A program made the translations under genes and the position numbers. A DNA stretch of 64,000 bases, from assembly GCF_010093535.1 (NCBI RefSeq), contig NW_022985168.1:1074223-1138222 (forward strand). The letters are read 5' to 3'. Positions 25,401-36,669 of the stretch are shown piece after piece. This DNA is from Lindgomyces ingoldianus (lineage: Eukaryota > Ascomycota > Dothideomycetes > Pleosporales > Lindgomycetaceae). Every line of letters starts with the position of its first letter. Positions within the stretch are counted from its first letter, which is position 1. Below the pieces are notes generated by a model. The model did not search any database and was not told the DNA's origin. It was given only the letters and a program-made list of their open reading frames with translations.

Positions 25401-28400
25401 GTAGGCTATGTAAAACCTAATTAATATATTACTAAAAAGTTATAAGGCTATTATAAAGTTTAAAAAGCAGCATATAATACTTATAGTTACTATAGTGTGT
25501 TTAAAAAGTAGTTAAGTCCTTAACCTCTTTAGTAAGCTAGATGTAATAGAACGCTTGTTATATGTTAAGCTTAGTAAAGACCTTAGCTGCAGCTAGCTGC
25601 GTAAGCATCTTTTAGATTAAAAGTATTAAGTAAGTGTTTTTTTTTATAATTATGTTAAGCTTATAATAGTTTATATAAAACTTCTACTTTTCTTTTAGCT
25701 TCTTAGTAAACAAGACTAGAGAAGCGTAGCTAGTGTTACTGTGCGTAATAAATCTGCGTTGTAGGTGGTTGTCTAGATAGTCCTTAACTAGCCTAAGCTG
25801 CTCTAGAGACATGCTGTATAGTAGGCTACTTAATAAAGTGTTCTCTGCTATTAGCTTAATATTATAGTTAACACTAAGTTAGTGTAGCAGTAGTTTATCT
25901 AAGTCTTTTTTTAAAAAGTAGGCTAGCGTAGCTTTAGCATACGCAGGGGATAGTAACTTCTTAAGCATTAGCTGTTAGAGCTTATCTTTAGAATTAACTA
26001 TTATAAGTGCTTAATAGTCCTTAATTAGTTAATTAACTTTATAAACACTAATATGTCTAATTACAACATCTCTACGCCTTACATGTAGCATAAACATAGC
26101 AGTGTTAATTATGTTTACCTCTAGCCCTACCTTAGCAAGTGCTTTTCTAGAGACAGCTAGTTAATGTTAGCACGCTTAATTAGCGCTAAAAAGAATTAGT
26201 TAAGAATTAAGTTACTTTTTTATCTTTTTTAAATTTTACTACTAATTATGCTTCTAAGTTAATTAAAGTTAGTATTAATTAATTTTTAATATTTTTATAA
26301 ACTTATTTTATTAGTTAGTGTTTACTTAATAAGATTAGTTAATTTATAAAAACGCGCTACATATAAAAATAATAATATTATGCTTATAGTCCTATGTTTA
26401 ATTATTATCTAGCTACTAAATTAATTATTTCTTATAGTTAATCTAAACACTAGCCTTTTTAAGAACTTTATAGCTTATAATTAAGTTATAACAGCCTATG
26501 TTATAGAGGATAAAGAGTGTAGGTAGCTAGTAGCTATTAATTACTAGATCTATGTAAAAGTACTTATTTACTTGTTTATTTAGTTAATTATTATATCCTG
26601 TAATAAAGATAGACTTAATGCTAAGCATCTTAGGCTATAGGTGCTTCTAGATTGTCTGCAGGTATTACAAGTAGATTAGATTATAGCTGCTAGCCTCTAT
26701 GTTAATAAGACTATTTAAGTGTATAGTAATCCCTTTAGTAGAGATGCAGCAGAGCAGCATAAAAAGCTTACTGCTAAATAGTAGCTTATGTAGCTTTTAT
26801 ACTAGCGCTTTATTTATTAACTCTAGAGAGAAGACTTTTTTTAAAGTAAGTTTTTTTTTAATTTACTGTTTTTACTAGAGCTTGTAGTGTCTAGCTTCTA
26901 CGCTGCTTCTATAGCTTTGCTCTTAGCGTAGGTGTAAAAGTAGTTGCAACTTATATATCCTAGCTAATAGCATAAGTAGTAGGTTATAGCATCTTTTATT
27001 AAAGCTGCCTACACTTAAGGTGTTACTAGAGTTATTAGGGCAGTAGTAGTAGTAGTAGGTTAAAAAATGTTCTAACATATAAGCTTTTCTTAACCTTTTT
27101 ACACATGTTGCGCGCTTAACTCTGTAGTAGACCTTTATAGTAAAAAGAATATCTAGTAGGCTTACTTTATATAATTAAAGAAGCTAACTATTAAGTTATT
27201 ATAGTAAGTCTTTATATATACTTAAAGCTAACTTAATAAGGTGTTATAAATTTTATTCTTTTACTGCTTAAGTAGCAGCTTAGCTTTATTTATAAGGCAT
27301 ATAAACTAGGCTTTAAAGTTTTTAAAATCTTAAAATAACTTTATTTTAAGCTAGTAAAGCTTAGTTTTAGCTTTTATTTACTAGTTAGTATTTTTAAAGT
27401 TTTTTTTTAAAAAGCTTATAATATTTTTAGTTATTACTAGCTTACCTTACTACTTTTAAGCTTTAAAGTAAGGAACTAGTTAACTTAGCACTTAACTACT
27501 TACTTTACTTTTAGTATAGTGTACTTAAGTGTTTTTTTTTTTTATAGGGTTACTATCTGCAGGTATAAAGTAGTCTATGTTATAAAGTAGCTTACTTATT
27601 AGAAGGTCTTTTTAGTAGTTAAATTTAACATTATTTTTACCTATAAACCTAGGCAGATTCTCTGCTTTAGCTAATAGTTTTAGCCTAGCTCCTTAGCTTA
27701 TAGTACTAATATAAAAAAAGTTAGGCGTTTTTAGTGTAGCTAGGTTAAATTATAGTTATTTTCTTAATATAGTTAGTGTAGGTGTGCCTTTTAGCACTTA
27801 ATAAGCTTTATTTAAAAAAAATAATTAGTTATATGCTAGCATAGTAGTAGCTTTAAGTTTTTTAACTTTATTTTTATAATTAGCTAGGCATTTAAGAGTT
27901 TTATTTAGTAGGCTTTAAAGCTTTTATAGCTTTTTACTAACTTTTACTTACTTAGCTTCTGCTATATTAACTGCTTTAGTAAAAGTATTAGTGTAGTTTT
28001 AATAAGCTTATACTTTTAATAACTACTATAGTAGCTTATTTACTATAACTATGTAATCTATAGCTATAAGGTTTAGTAAGTCTAGGTAGAGGCTAATTAA
28101 ATTATAATTAGTAGTACTTTAGGTAATAGCCTTTGTTTAAAATAATAGTGCTTTTCTAGCTTACTAAGCGCGCACACGCGCAGTCTTAATAGTGTAGTCC
28201 TTCTTAAACACATTATTAGTGTAGAACTAGGCCTAGCATAGCAGCGTCCTTAGTTTAGGCGTATAGGTGTTACTAGTAGGCTAGGTAGTAGAATTAACAT
28301 GTATTTTAATCTTTAATAGCTTCTTTATTTTAGTGCTTTTAGCTCTTTCCCTCTACTCTAGGGTCTAGCAGTCTGCAGAGGTATAGTGTAGTGTAAGCCC

Positions 28401-29074
28401 TAGGTCTAGTGACAGTAGGGTTAATAGTTAATTAGTGGTGGGTTTGTACGTGGGTTTGTACAGAGCCTGCAGCTCTCTTCGCGTTGTTGCGGTAGTAGTT
28501 AGTACAGTAGGCCCCTCTCTATAGTTAATTTAAACTAAAGCAGTAGCACTCCTAGCTTAAAGCTTCTTAATAAGGTGTAATAATTTAATTATTACTTAGT
28601 GTTACTTTTATAGTTACTTAGCCTAACTAGGGCTTTAAGGTAGATAGCTATTATTAATAAACTAAAGCTTAGCCTAGTTGTACTAGCAGATCTGTCTAAG
28701 TAAAAGTTAGTTAGCAGATTAAGCTTTTAAAGCTAACTGCATAGTAGACCTAAATATTATGTTACTATTCTTTAGCTAAATAAGATAATCTTAGTATAAT
28801 GTAATAATAAGCACTATCTTTACTACTATATAAAGCTAGGGAAGTAAGGCAGAGTAGGTTAGCTCTATTTTAGCTACACTAAGATAGAGAGAAGAAAAAG
28901 AGCTTTAAGGGCAGCTCTGCAGAAGAAGTGCTTGCAGCGCTAAGGCGCTAGTAAGGACGCTAGCGCTAAGCAAACTAATAGCGTTGCGCTAGTCGCACCC
29001 TCTATATCCTGATTGGCTGCACGGGCAGCTCGTCATGTGAAGCGCGACAGAGCTCTCTGCGTAGGACCGTCACA
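22496..29074 (-). mobile_element. Ty3/Gypsy chromovirus G, minus strand, full length
   Basis: LTRs are 22,496-22,770 and 28,800-29,074 (275 bp each, TGTGATGACAAG...GACCGTCACA) with ACCCT duplication at 22,491-22,495 and 29,075-29,079, inserted in the right LTR of F. On the minus strand the purine tract AGAAGGGGGTGA abuts the left (3') LTR. The YLDD-region of the reverse transcriptase is near 25,390-25,260 and the chromodomain region near 23,190-22,900. It has the same length (6579 bp) and content as H. All frames are closed by RIP-type stops. Confidence 0.9.
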
Positions 29075-30182
29075 ACCCTCTCTTTTTATACAAAGAAAGA
29101 GGGCTCTTAAGTACACATAGCCCCTAACGCACAGGCTAGATAGCCAACGTTTTAGGCAACCTAATTCAGCTGTACGCGTGTACAGACACAGCTGTACTTA
29201 CGTACAGACATTAGCTATATATAAATTAAGCTTTTTTTAAGTGTATTATTTAATAGTTTAATTTTATTTACTTAATTTTTAATATTTATCTACTTTGCTA
29301 GAGTCTTTGCTAAGATGTCTACTAAAAGTATGTATTAATTATATATTAATATGTTATGTTAGCTAGTTAAAGATGAAGCTAGTGTTGCTTATTACTTTAT
29401 AGTAGTTAGTTATATGTTGTTGTGCAGTGTCTTACTTCTTATTGTACACTGCCTTTAAATAGCTTTATATAAAAAAATAAAATAAACCTTTTAGTGTTAA
29501 ACAAGCACTACTATTTATATAATACCTTTAAATAGTATTATATAGACAGGTTTTCTGCTCTTTGTTAGGTAACTAAATAGAGATTTATAGCTACTTATAT
29601 GTAAATTAGACTTTATTTTTACTTTTAGTAATTTATAGTTAAATTAGTAAAAAAAAGATTTCTTTTATACATAATCTTTTAAATAAAAAGGTATAAAAAA
29701 AGCTTTCTGTCTTATAGCATTTAAACTACTAATTAGTGTTAAATAGGCTCTATGCTAGCTATGCAAAGCAAAGAGGTTTACACAGTGTACACATTACGCG
29801 GGGGGGGGTTTGCAGGTAACTAGTGTTAATTCTTCTTGTTCTAATTCTGTGCAAAGGAAAGGGGTATTTATCTGTCTGTGCGTATAACTGTGACACAAGA
29901 CCATAACACGTGACGCCTAACCGCGTATCTAAATATTGCTATTCAGACAATATTAGTTTTTTTTTAAAAAAAAAAAACTTTATAAATAGCTGTAGTATGT
30001 TACTTAAAAAGTGTTATATTTTATTTAAATGCTTAAAGCATAGTTAAGCTATATTTAACATTCTTTTAACACATCTAAGTAGTGTTGTTAGGAATGCATT
30101 AGTGTAAAAAGAGTAGTTTAGTGTAGTCTTAGCAAAAGTAAGCAACTTAGGTGTGTAAGCAACTCGCCTGTAGGGTACGTTA

Positions 30183-31212
30183 ATTTATATAGAAAATTAT
30201 AAAAGTCTCTTAGACAGCTAATAAGAGAAACGCTAGTTACAGGGGTTAGAAACTGCTAGCCTCTAGGCTATACTCTGTTTAGAGTAGCACTATGTATGGT
30301 GGTTTATGCGTCCTATCATCACCCTAGCTAAGCTAGCTGAGATAAATTGGGGTTTGGCGAGCCAGGGAAGCTGATCTGGATATAGTTAGTGTGAATTTAG
30401 TTCCTTTTCATGATCACAGCTATTTGACGAGTATTAGAATTAGGACTGGCTAGGTGCATCTCGTGTACACGGAATGGGTCTGTAGTTGGCGTGAGCGCTA
30501 GAGCTCCCTTCCGTACGCCTTGCTGGCCTTTTGAAGAGACATAGATTCACCACAGATGTCTCCCTGTGAGTTAGTGAAGGACGCTGAAGATATGACTAGT
30601 AGCAGAGTTTGGTGTGCGCTTTATGAGCTCTTCAATACAACAGGCACCAGCGAACGTTCCTCACAACTGCCTGTTTTAGATAGTCATATCCCAATCTCAC
30701 ACACCTTGAAGACTTCAAGAATTTCAAACCTTCCCCTTTCAACGCAGGCTGTGTACATAAGTTGTTTCTATTCCGTGGAAGATGGGAACGCGGATGTTGA
30801 AGGTGTGGTGGATGTGTACATATTGTATGGTGTCCCTATGATTGAGAACTGTCATATCTCTTTGTTTCAATCCCGTGTGCATTTGGAAAAGGGTATACTG
30901 GGAGAAGGAAAAGAGGTATTGGGATACCACTTGTTAGGCCTACTTATTCTTGAAGGGCATCCTCATGTATTTGGATACTGCATATCCTCGTCTGCTTTTA
31001 CATATAAAATTACTACTATAGTGCAGTAAAAGCGCCCATTTATTCTAGGCAAGTACACATGTTGACCGCACCAAGTAAGCACCCATTTTCTCGCAACCAA
31101 GTATAGCCGGTAACAGCCTCGGCCGTAGCATGCCTCTAATGACCTAATTTATAGACATCCAAAACTCCAACAATAGGTCATAACCCTGAACTCAATGCCT
31201 CTACTTGCATCT
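30183..31212. other. Edge of the gene island, intergenic
   Basis: After the TIR of C, base composition returns to normal within about 100 bp. I see no tRNA, no recognisable coding exon and no repeat. It contains the doubtful open frame described next and the 3' flank of the histidine kinase gene (31,030-31,212). Confidence 0.6.
30556..31029 (+). CDS. Doubtful open frame, 157 aa, hypothetical
   Basis: This ATG-to-stop frame lies in non-RIP DNA between the transposon block and the histidine kinase gene, convergent with the latter. The predicted product has no signal peptide, membrane span, cysteine pattern or motif that I recognise. Its composition is unremarkable, and a 63-codon frame overlaps on the other strand. 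It could be chance, an eroded gene or non-coding transcript DNA. I list it because it is the longest frame in this kilobase, without support for function. Confidence 0.2.
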   Translation: MSPCELVKDAEDMTSSRVWCALYELFNTTGTSERSSQLPVLDSHIPISHTLKTSRISNLPLSTQAVYISCFYSVEDGNADVEGVVDVYILYGVPMIENCHISLFQSRVHLEKGILGEGKEVLGYHLLGLLILEGHPHVFGYCISSSAFTYKITTIVQ

Positions 31213-34200
31213 TCAAGCTTTTCCTTTCAACTCCCCATTCATCTCCCCATTTATCAAAGCCCTCCACAGTGCCCTGAAATCTACCGGCTTCGTCATAAAA
31301 CAATCCACACCGGAGCTCCAAGCCTCGAGCCTCGCACTTGCGGATGCCAGGCCCGTGAGTGCTATGATATGGGCGTGTTTGATGCTATTCTTCGCTTCAT
31401 ACTGGCGGATAGCGCGTGTTGCTGACATACCGTCCATTACTGGCATTGATATGTCCATGAGGATCACGTCGAACTTGATGGCCTCGTTCTGGTATGCGCG
31501 AAGGGCTTCGAGTCCGTTCGTAGCCTCTTTGTGGGCGAGGCTTCGCTTTTTCAAGAAGGCGACGAGGAGTCGGCGGTTGATAGGATTATCATCGACAATC
31601 AGGACGTTCGAGATGGAAGTTCTGAGTTGGTTGGGGAGGCGAGGACTAGAGACATTCGGCACAAACATTGACTCTGGTGAATTTTCAAATATCGGCGGAA
31701 TTGGTAGCGGAAAGGATGGGTTCCAACGCTTCTCTGTGATTACAGGTGGAGCGGGAGTGTTTGGATCCGGGTCGGGAGTGGATTGAGGAGAAGATATTGT
31801 ATGAGCGTGGAACTGGGAATTCTCACTAAGAGATTCATAGCGATCGAGACAATGGGAAATTAAGCTTGCTAGTTTGTAAGGTCCACATCTAGTATTTGAT
31901 TAGAAGAGTCCCAGATAATCTACAACAGGTGCAACTTACGGCTGGGTCATGATTTCAACAACAGACTCCTTATTTGTCATGCGGGCATCCAAGCGTAGTG
32001 TCGCCGCTTCTAGCCCATCCATTGCAACGAAGATCGTCACCGGAGCTCTCTCGTTCGCAAATCTTCGCTGTCGAATGGCTGAGAGATATTCGAATGAAAC
32101 CTCCGGACATATAACTATATCAGCGTCGTGTCCATCCCACTCGCTCGTATGAACGACCTTCATTTTGAGCCAGTTGGTCAAAGTCCTCGCCAAAGCATCA
32201 GCGAAATACTTGAGACCTTCATCCGTCGAATGTAGCACTGGGGACTTAATATAGCTGGGGTGAGTCATGTTTAATATACAAATGCGTCGACCTTCCAATC
32301 GTGGCACAGAAGCTAGAAACTGAGTTCTTGGAGCTACATCAAGTCGTGGGTTCTCTGGCCTGGGTAGCGCAAGCTTAATGGTGAGCTTGGTACCCTTCGT
32401 AGTGTCGCTGCTAACCTCGATCTTTCCGCCAATGGTTTCAATGATCTGTTGCACAATGCTGAGGCCAAGGCCGGTGCCGGGTGATAGATAGTTCTCCTGA
32501 GAAAAGGGCTGAAAAGCTTTGTTTGCCAGAAATTGCGGGCTCATTCCCGAACCAGAGTCAGTGATAGTTAAGGTAACATGAGTGAAAGTACTCGCGCCGT
32601 TGCTCTGATCCCCCGCTCGAAGAGACACCAGGATGTGCCCGGATTCAGTGTACTTCAATGCGTTGCTAAAAACATTCATAACAATCCTTCTCCATTCACC
32701 AGCAGGGACACAAAAGATCCAGTCTTCCTCATTCGCAACGTCCAGAACAACGAAACAGCACTTGCGTTTCACAATTGCCCCAAGGGGTGAAGTCCTCTCG
32801 GGTTCCGAATTCGGCTCCAATGGAGAGGAAGGACCATCCTCTTCAGTGCTTGAGGTGGGCTGGTAATTTACGCCTGCAAAGACAGCCTCAACCACCTCTT
32901 CTGTTGCTAATCCTAGATCGAAAGCAGATCCCTGTAACACTGACTTATGAGGACTTTGTGATGTAAGTGGTTTCGAGGACAACCGAATGGTATTTATACC
33001 CTTCAGTCGTTTCGAAGAGAGATTCCGTTTTGTTTCGTTGATCTTCGCATAGTCTAGGACGTGATTGAGAGTATCAAGGAGGGTCTGTCCGCACGCTGCC
33101 ATGGAGTTGAGCATCGATATCTGAAACGAGTCGAGGGGGCTATCCTGGAGGAACCGTAAGGTACCAAGAATGCCGTGTAATGGTGAGCGAAGCTCATGAG
33201 AGATGGAAGCGACAAACGTTGTTTTGGCTAGGCTCGAGGCGATAGCATCTAGTCTTGCGAGCTCGTTCATAATTGAGCTACTAAAGACTTTGAAGTAGGT
33301 GAGATCTACTTGTGTGGAGAGTAGGCGATCGGGTCGATTACTCCAGCACAGACACCCAGCAAACCATCTTGACCTTTGGAAGTCCCAAAATGGTACAAAA
33401 GCGACACTGCGAGCGCCAGGTAGGGCAGTTAGAATAGCCTTCCAAGTTTTACCCACACGATCGACTGGCGTCTTGCGCCTCTGTTGTTCTCGTAGTGATA
33501 GCCTTTCGTTCAAGATACCAGGGCCACCAGATGATTCCGATTCATCTGCCGAGGATACAGGTTCACCATCGGCCGTAAAGTATAGCACCTTACCAGCAGG
33601 AAACTTGCGGAACAAGCGTGTCAGATCTGCCTCCGGGAGAGATGGTTGTGCGAGCCTGGCCCCGGCTCCAGCGACATTAGGTCTCTCCAAAGTCGCGCAT
33701 CCAAGTATTTGGCAAGTTTTTCTTGAACTCTGCGGCGTCAAGAGTGTCTCTTCGCTGGACGATTTCGAATCCAAGGCACTCTCCCAATTGGCTTCCGACC
33801 CGTACTCGGTATCCTCGCCGTGATGGTACTGGCTTGTTGCCGTGACCGAGGCGTCCAGAATAAGAACTCCATCCAAATCACTTGATGCTTGCATGATGTT
33901 TGCTGCACGTGCAAACATTCGTTTGGAGTTCAGTGGCAAAATGCTTTCTTGTAACGCCTTAACCGTCTGATGTTGTGTAGAGACGGTTTTGGGCAGTTTT
34001 CCCCGTTGCATCAAGTCCTGCCGGCTCTGCAAGATAGCACTCGATGCGGCCGATGTACCATTAAGAGTTCTTGAGGATGTTGTGTCTGTCTTGGTTTTTG
34101 AGGGCGGATCCGGAGGTGGCCTTGGGGGCGGCTCAGTAGCTATTCCAGACTTTGGAGCTCTCGATCTTTCGTAAAGCTTAGGCCTCGCGGAAGGGTCCTG

Positions 34201-34992
34201 AATATCATTCTCAAACGGCTGTAGAGTTGAAGCTCCATCGGTGAATGATATGAGACCGCGAGTCATCTGCTCTCCTCGTTTGTACTGATCCCTGAGCGTA
34301 TATGTGTCCAAATACTCCACAATGGTAGTGGCAAGGTCGGTCAGGTATATGATGTCTGGCCGCGATACCGCCCTGCGAGGCTTGTCGTCAAAGATGCATA
34401 GAGCGCCGACGATGGCTCCTGAGGGACTGGTCAAAGCCACTCCGATGTAGAATCGCACCTGCGGCCCCGCCCTCACATAGGATCGCATTCGAAAAGTCTC
34501 GTGCTCTGAGAGATCATTTATGATGACGGTGGCATCTTCACTAGTAGCTAGCTTTGTAGGATCTATGCAAAGCACGGCCTCACAAGCTCCCCACGTCCTG
34601 GGAATGCTCACGTTGCCGAGCCATAAATCACCAGGAGGCAGTTTAGAGTCGAACCGCAAGGATGTGTCTGGCGTGGCTTCCGCTAGGATATGCTGTCGCT
34701 GGCCGTCAATGAGCGAGATTAAGGCACGATTGGCACCCAGGCGGATTGACGCCAACTGGGCGAAGCCCATGAGAGCGGAGTCTTGGGCCCGGCGGGCGAC
34801 ATGGTCGTGAGGGAGAAAACAGAGATCTGGGGATGGGCCAAGCTGGTCAAGGTAAGGAATGTCGCGAAAGGCCGAGCTATAGAGTCGGAGGACGTCACGC
34901 TCTCTCCGAGCCTCTGACATGGGCTTAGGCATGCGTATGCGCGCATGTTCAGCGTTGCGAGCCATGGAATGAAACTCTATCGCCTCGTCCAC
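31213..34992 (-). CDS. Hybrid sensor histidine kinase (GAF-HisKA-HATPase-receiver), two exons
   Basis: The deduced product has 1242 aa and would phosphorylate itself on His and pass the phosphate to its own receiver Asp, feeding an HPt/response-regulator relay in the cytoplasm. Domains: GAF-like at about 70-232; low-complexity proline/serine linker (255-345); HisKA with the H-box ISHELRSP (His599); HATPase_c with the N-box (Asn777), G1 DSGSGM (Asp812) and G2 GTGLGLSIV; an eroded receiver-like stretch (about 880-1018); and a full receiver at about 1112-1230 with Asp1117/1118, phospho-acceptor Asp1163 (ILMDISMP), Thr1196 and Lys1218. No membrane span is seen. Exons are 34,992-31,940 and 31,888-31,213; splicing restores one frame. 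The start is the first ATG (a second lies at codon 10); an upstream exon is not excluded. No RIP damage is visible. This is the only intact gene in the window. Assignment to a numbered fungal HHK class is left open. Confidence 0.93.
31889..31939 (-). other. Intron (51 nt) of the histidine kinase gene
   Basis: On the minus strand the donor is CC|GTAAGT, the branch-like motif is TCTAAT and the acceptor is ACTAG|A. Without removal the frame stops immediately (TAA within GTAAGT). With it, CC+A gives Pro and the kinase part continues in frame into the linker and receiver. Size and signals are typical of filamentous ascomycetes. Confidence 0.9.
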
Positions 34993-35352
34993 GCCTGAGA
35001 GCGGGCAAGGGAATATAAGTCGAAGTTATGTCGCAAGAGATGTCTATCATGCTAGAGTGACGGAGGAAAGAGCTGTATCATTGGAAATGGGAATGCGCCA
35101 GCGGTCTAGATGTGCCGACCGCAACTTTGCCACTCCATTTGCTGAGCCACGTACGATGCCACACCCAAATACAGAAAGTCTCTAGCCCCATCAGGTAAGT
35201 TACAAAGTTCCAACTTTCAACATGCCAAGTTAATTCGACAAGCAACTGCGAGAAGCATCCTCTTATCATTTAGAGAGAAACCCCGATAACTGGTCCCTCA
35301 AATATCCTCTCTCATCGGCCTTTCACTCCTCCTCCTAGACGTGCCATCTCCC
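34993..35352. other. Intergenic, probable upstream region of the histidine kinase gene
   Basis: This stretch lies between the kinase start and the 3' end of the broken membrane-protein gene, both on the minus strand. Composition is normal. I see no clear TATA box or repeat; pyrimidine-rich stretches occur around 35,320-35,345 on the plus strand. Confidence 0.5.
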
Positions 35353-36669
35353 TCATGACTCTTGCCCTGCACCGTCCCTGAAAATCGCACACCCAACCTC
35401 TGCCGCCTTCTTTTTACTTGTCCCAAACAGTTCCCTCTCCAAACTCTTCGTATCTGCCTAGAGCAACTCCCGATTTTCTATCCCTGTCTTGCTCCTTGCA
35501 GCCGTGGCCAATGTGAATGCAGCTCTCAACTGCGTCATCGCATATCCACTCTTCACAAGCTTCGAGTTGAACTGTGAATCCTGCCAGATAATATACATGG
35601 TGGTAGCCCAGACCAGTTGATAGATAGCAAACACTGTTGACAGCACGGTACTGCAACCCCACTGATAGGAGGGGTCTGCGGTGTCCGGGAGACAGGGGAT
35701 GAGTTTCCCAGCGCCGCTAAGCTGTATCCTTTACCGTTGTTACAATATCCCCACTCGTAACTTTCGTCTTCGGCGTCATATACACGGCTAAAGAGAGTTA
35801 TATTGAGGGATATCCTGCCTGGAGTGTAGTTAGTAACAGAAGAACACATATAGTTACATCCTGATACTTACACCTGGGTGTCCGCATTTCCCAGCTGCCG
35901 TTAGCCCAGTTCCATGACGAAAATGTCTCGATGTTGTTGGGATAGTGAAAGGTGCCTAAAAGGAAATATTGGTGTACATGGAATGAAGACGTGGAGCTGA
36001 AAAGAGGAGTGCTTCCTCACAATCCGTCCAGTTCCAGCCTTTGAACTCCAAATGCTCCTCGTAATATGTTGGCGGCCACCGACTGTACTGAATGAACGTT
36101 CTATTTGGCATAGGACAGTTGCCTAATAGCCTAGTAAGCGCCGATCCTACCATGAAATCTGTCGAACAGCGTCTAGAGGTGCCTACAGTCGCCACGGCCA
36201 TACCACAGATTTTCGAGTAGAGTGAACTGATCTGAGGCCGAACATGTAGCATTGAACGTGTCATTTCCCGCTTTCGTTATAAAATATCCCGGTGTGAAAT
36301 CGCCTGCAGGGGCAATCTGCTCGCCACTGCCAATGGAAACCCACCCGACACTGGTATTCACATAACCCGTCATCGCGGAGAGAACCGTAGGCATCACCAA
36401 CGCCCAAAAATCGATATTAGCATGTACAGGAATAGAATCCAGGTCCGCCTGCTCCGAGTTTTGAAGAGGTCTTTAAGGAGCGCCCACATAGATGCCAGAG
36501 AAGCTCCGTCTACGGTGATGTGCATAAACGTTTGATAGCTTGCTAGATGCCGTTCAATCACTCTAAGTAGTGCGTTCGAGAAGACAAAGGATAATGCCCT
36601 GTAAGGCTGGAAACGGCTTGTACTAGGGTCCTTACGCGCGACAGGTATATATACTAACCTGTACGCAGA
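35353..36669 (-). pseudogene. Broken gene for an uncharacterised fungal membrane protein, at least four exons
   Basis: Minus-strand coding pieces join through three good introns. These are 36,123-36,186 (GTAGGC...ATTAG), 35,956-36,021 (GTGAGG...TTTAG) and 35,819-35,871 (GTAAGT, branch ACTAAC, CCAG), each preserving frame. The product would have a soluble N-terminus (PVARKDPSTSRFQPYRALSF), a hydrophobic segment around LFLYMLISI...ALVMPTVL, and an N-glycosylation-rich outer region (NRTF, NWTDC, NGSW, NITLF). A second span (VFAIYQLVWATTMYIIW) and a cytoplasmic tail follow. Breaks: a 1-nt loss in the A/T run at 36,406-36,410, a 1-nt loss in the G/C run at 35,695-35,698, and an in-frame TAG at 35,458-35,460, after which the frame stays protein-like to TGA at 35,353. 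No start codon is visible; the frame opens after a TAA at 36,670. It is either a decayed gene or a gene with sequencing errors. Confidence 0.7.

Larger units (their letters stand above)
20816..29210 (-). mobile_element. Small non-coding LTR element F carrying hairpin arrays, split by Gypsy G
   Basis: The left LTR is 20,816-21,042. The right LTR is 22,400-29,210, interrupted by G. The TTAGC duplication is at 20,811-20,815 and 29,211-29,215. After removing G the element is about 1.81 kb with a 1.36-kb interior lacking gag or pol. On the minus strand it shares Copia Z and I signals: the start TGTCTGTACG, CTAATTAGT after the 5' LTR and GTTACTAG before the 3' LTR. It is therefore probably a non-autonomous partner of that Copia group (inference). 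The LTR holds hairpins such as GTACGCC/GGCGTAC. The interior is largely two repeat arrays; 21,127-21,540 is ordinary AT-rich sequence. Confidence 0.8.
6702..29949 (-). mobile_element. Ty1/Copia retrotransposon Z, minus strand, broken up by five insertions
   Basis: LTRs 6702-6913 and 29,737-29,949 are alike, with the ATATT duplication on both sides. Minus orientation follows from a purine tract next to the left LTR (rc GAAAAGGTTGCTAG) and CTAATTAGTAG next to the right LTR, both shared with Copia I. On the minus strand near 7120-7080 the RNase H tail reads DAYIKKALNSTF, matching NVYIKKTLN in I at 57,790-57,825. Removing the insertions (7578-7739, 8009-9140, 9393-16,829, 16,882-17,199, 20,816-29,210) leaves about 5.8 kb. 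The body, mainly 6914-8006, 9141-9390 and 17,205-20,810, is very AT-rich with no open frame. Confidence 0.75.
850..30180 (-). mobile_element. Host TIR transposon C, split into three pieces by nested insertions
   Basis: C is present as 850-1133, 6358-6701 and 29,955-30,180. The pieces read in order as one element matching 15,960-16,829 of element E. The outer end is the family TIR ending at 30,180, followed by TA (30,181-30,182). The first gap is element B with TA duplication; the second is Copia Z with ATATT duplication at 6697-6701 and 29,950-29,954. The left end of C is beyond element A, outside the window. No frame survives. Confidence 0.8.

Noticed and set aside
31195..34946. Several frames of 60-193 codons on the opposite strand or other frames of the kinase gene
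   Set aside because: They are shadows of a high-quality coding sequence with family motifs; none has motifs of its own.
35362..35577. 71-codon plus-strand frame, and 35,078-35,269 minus-strand frame
   Set aside because: The first is antisense to the tail of the membrane-protein gene; the second is in the kinase upstream region with no features.
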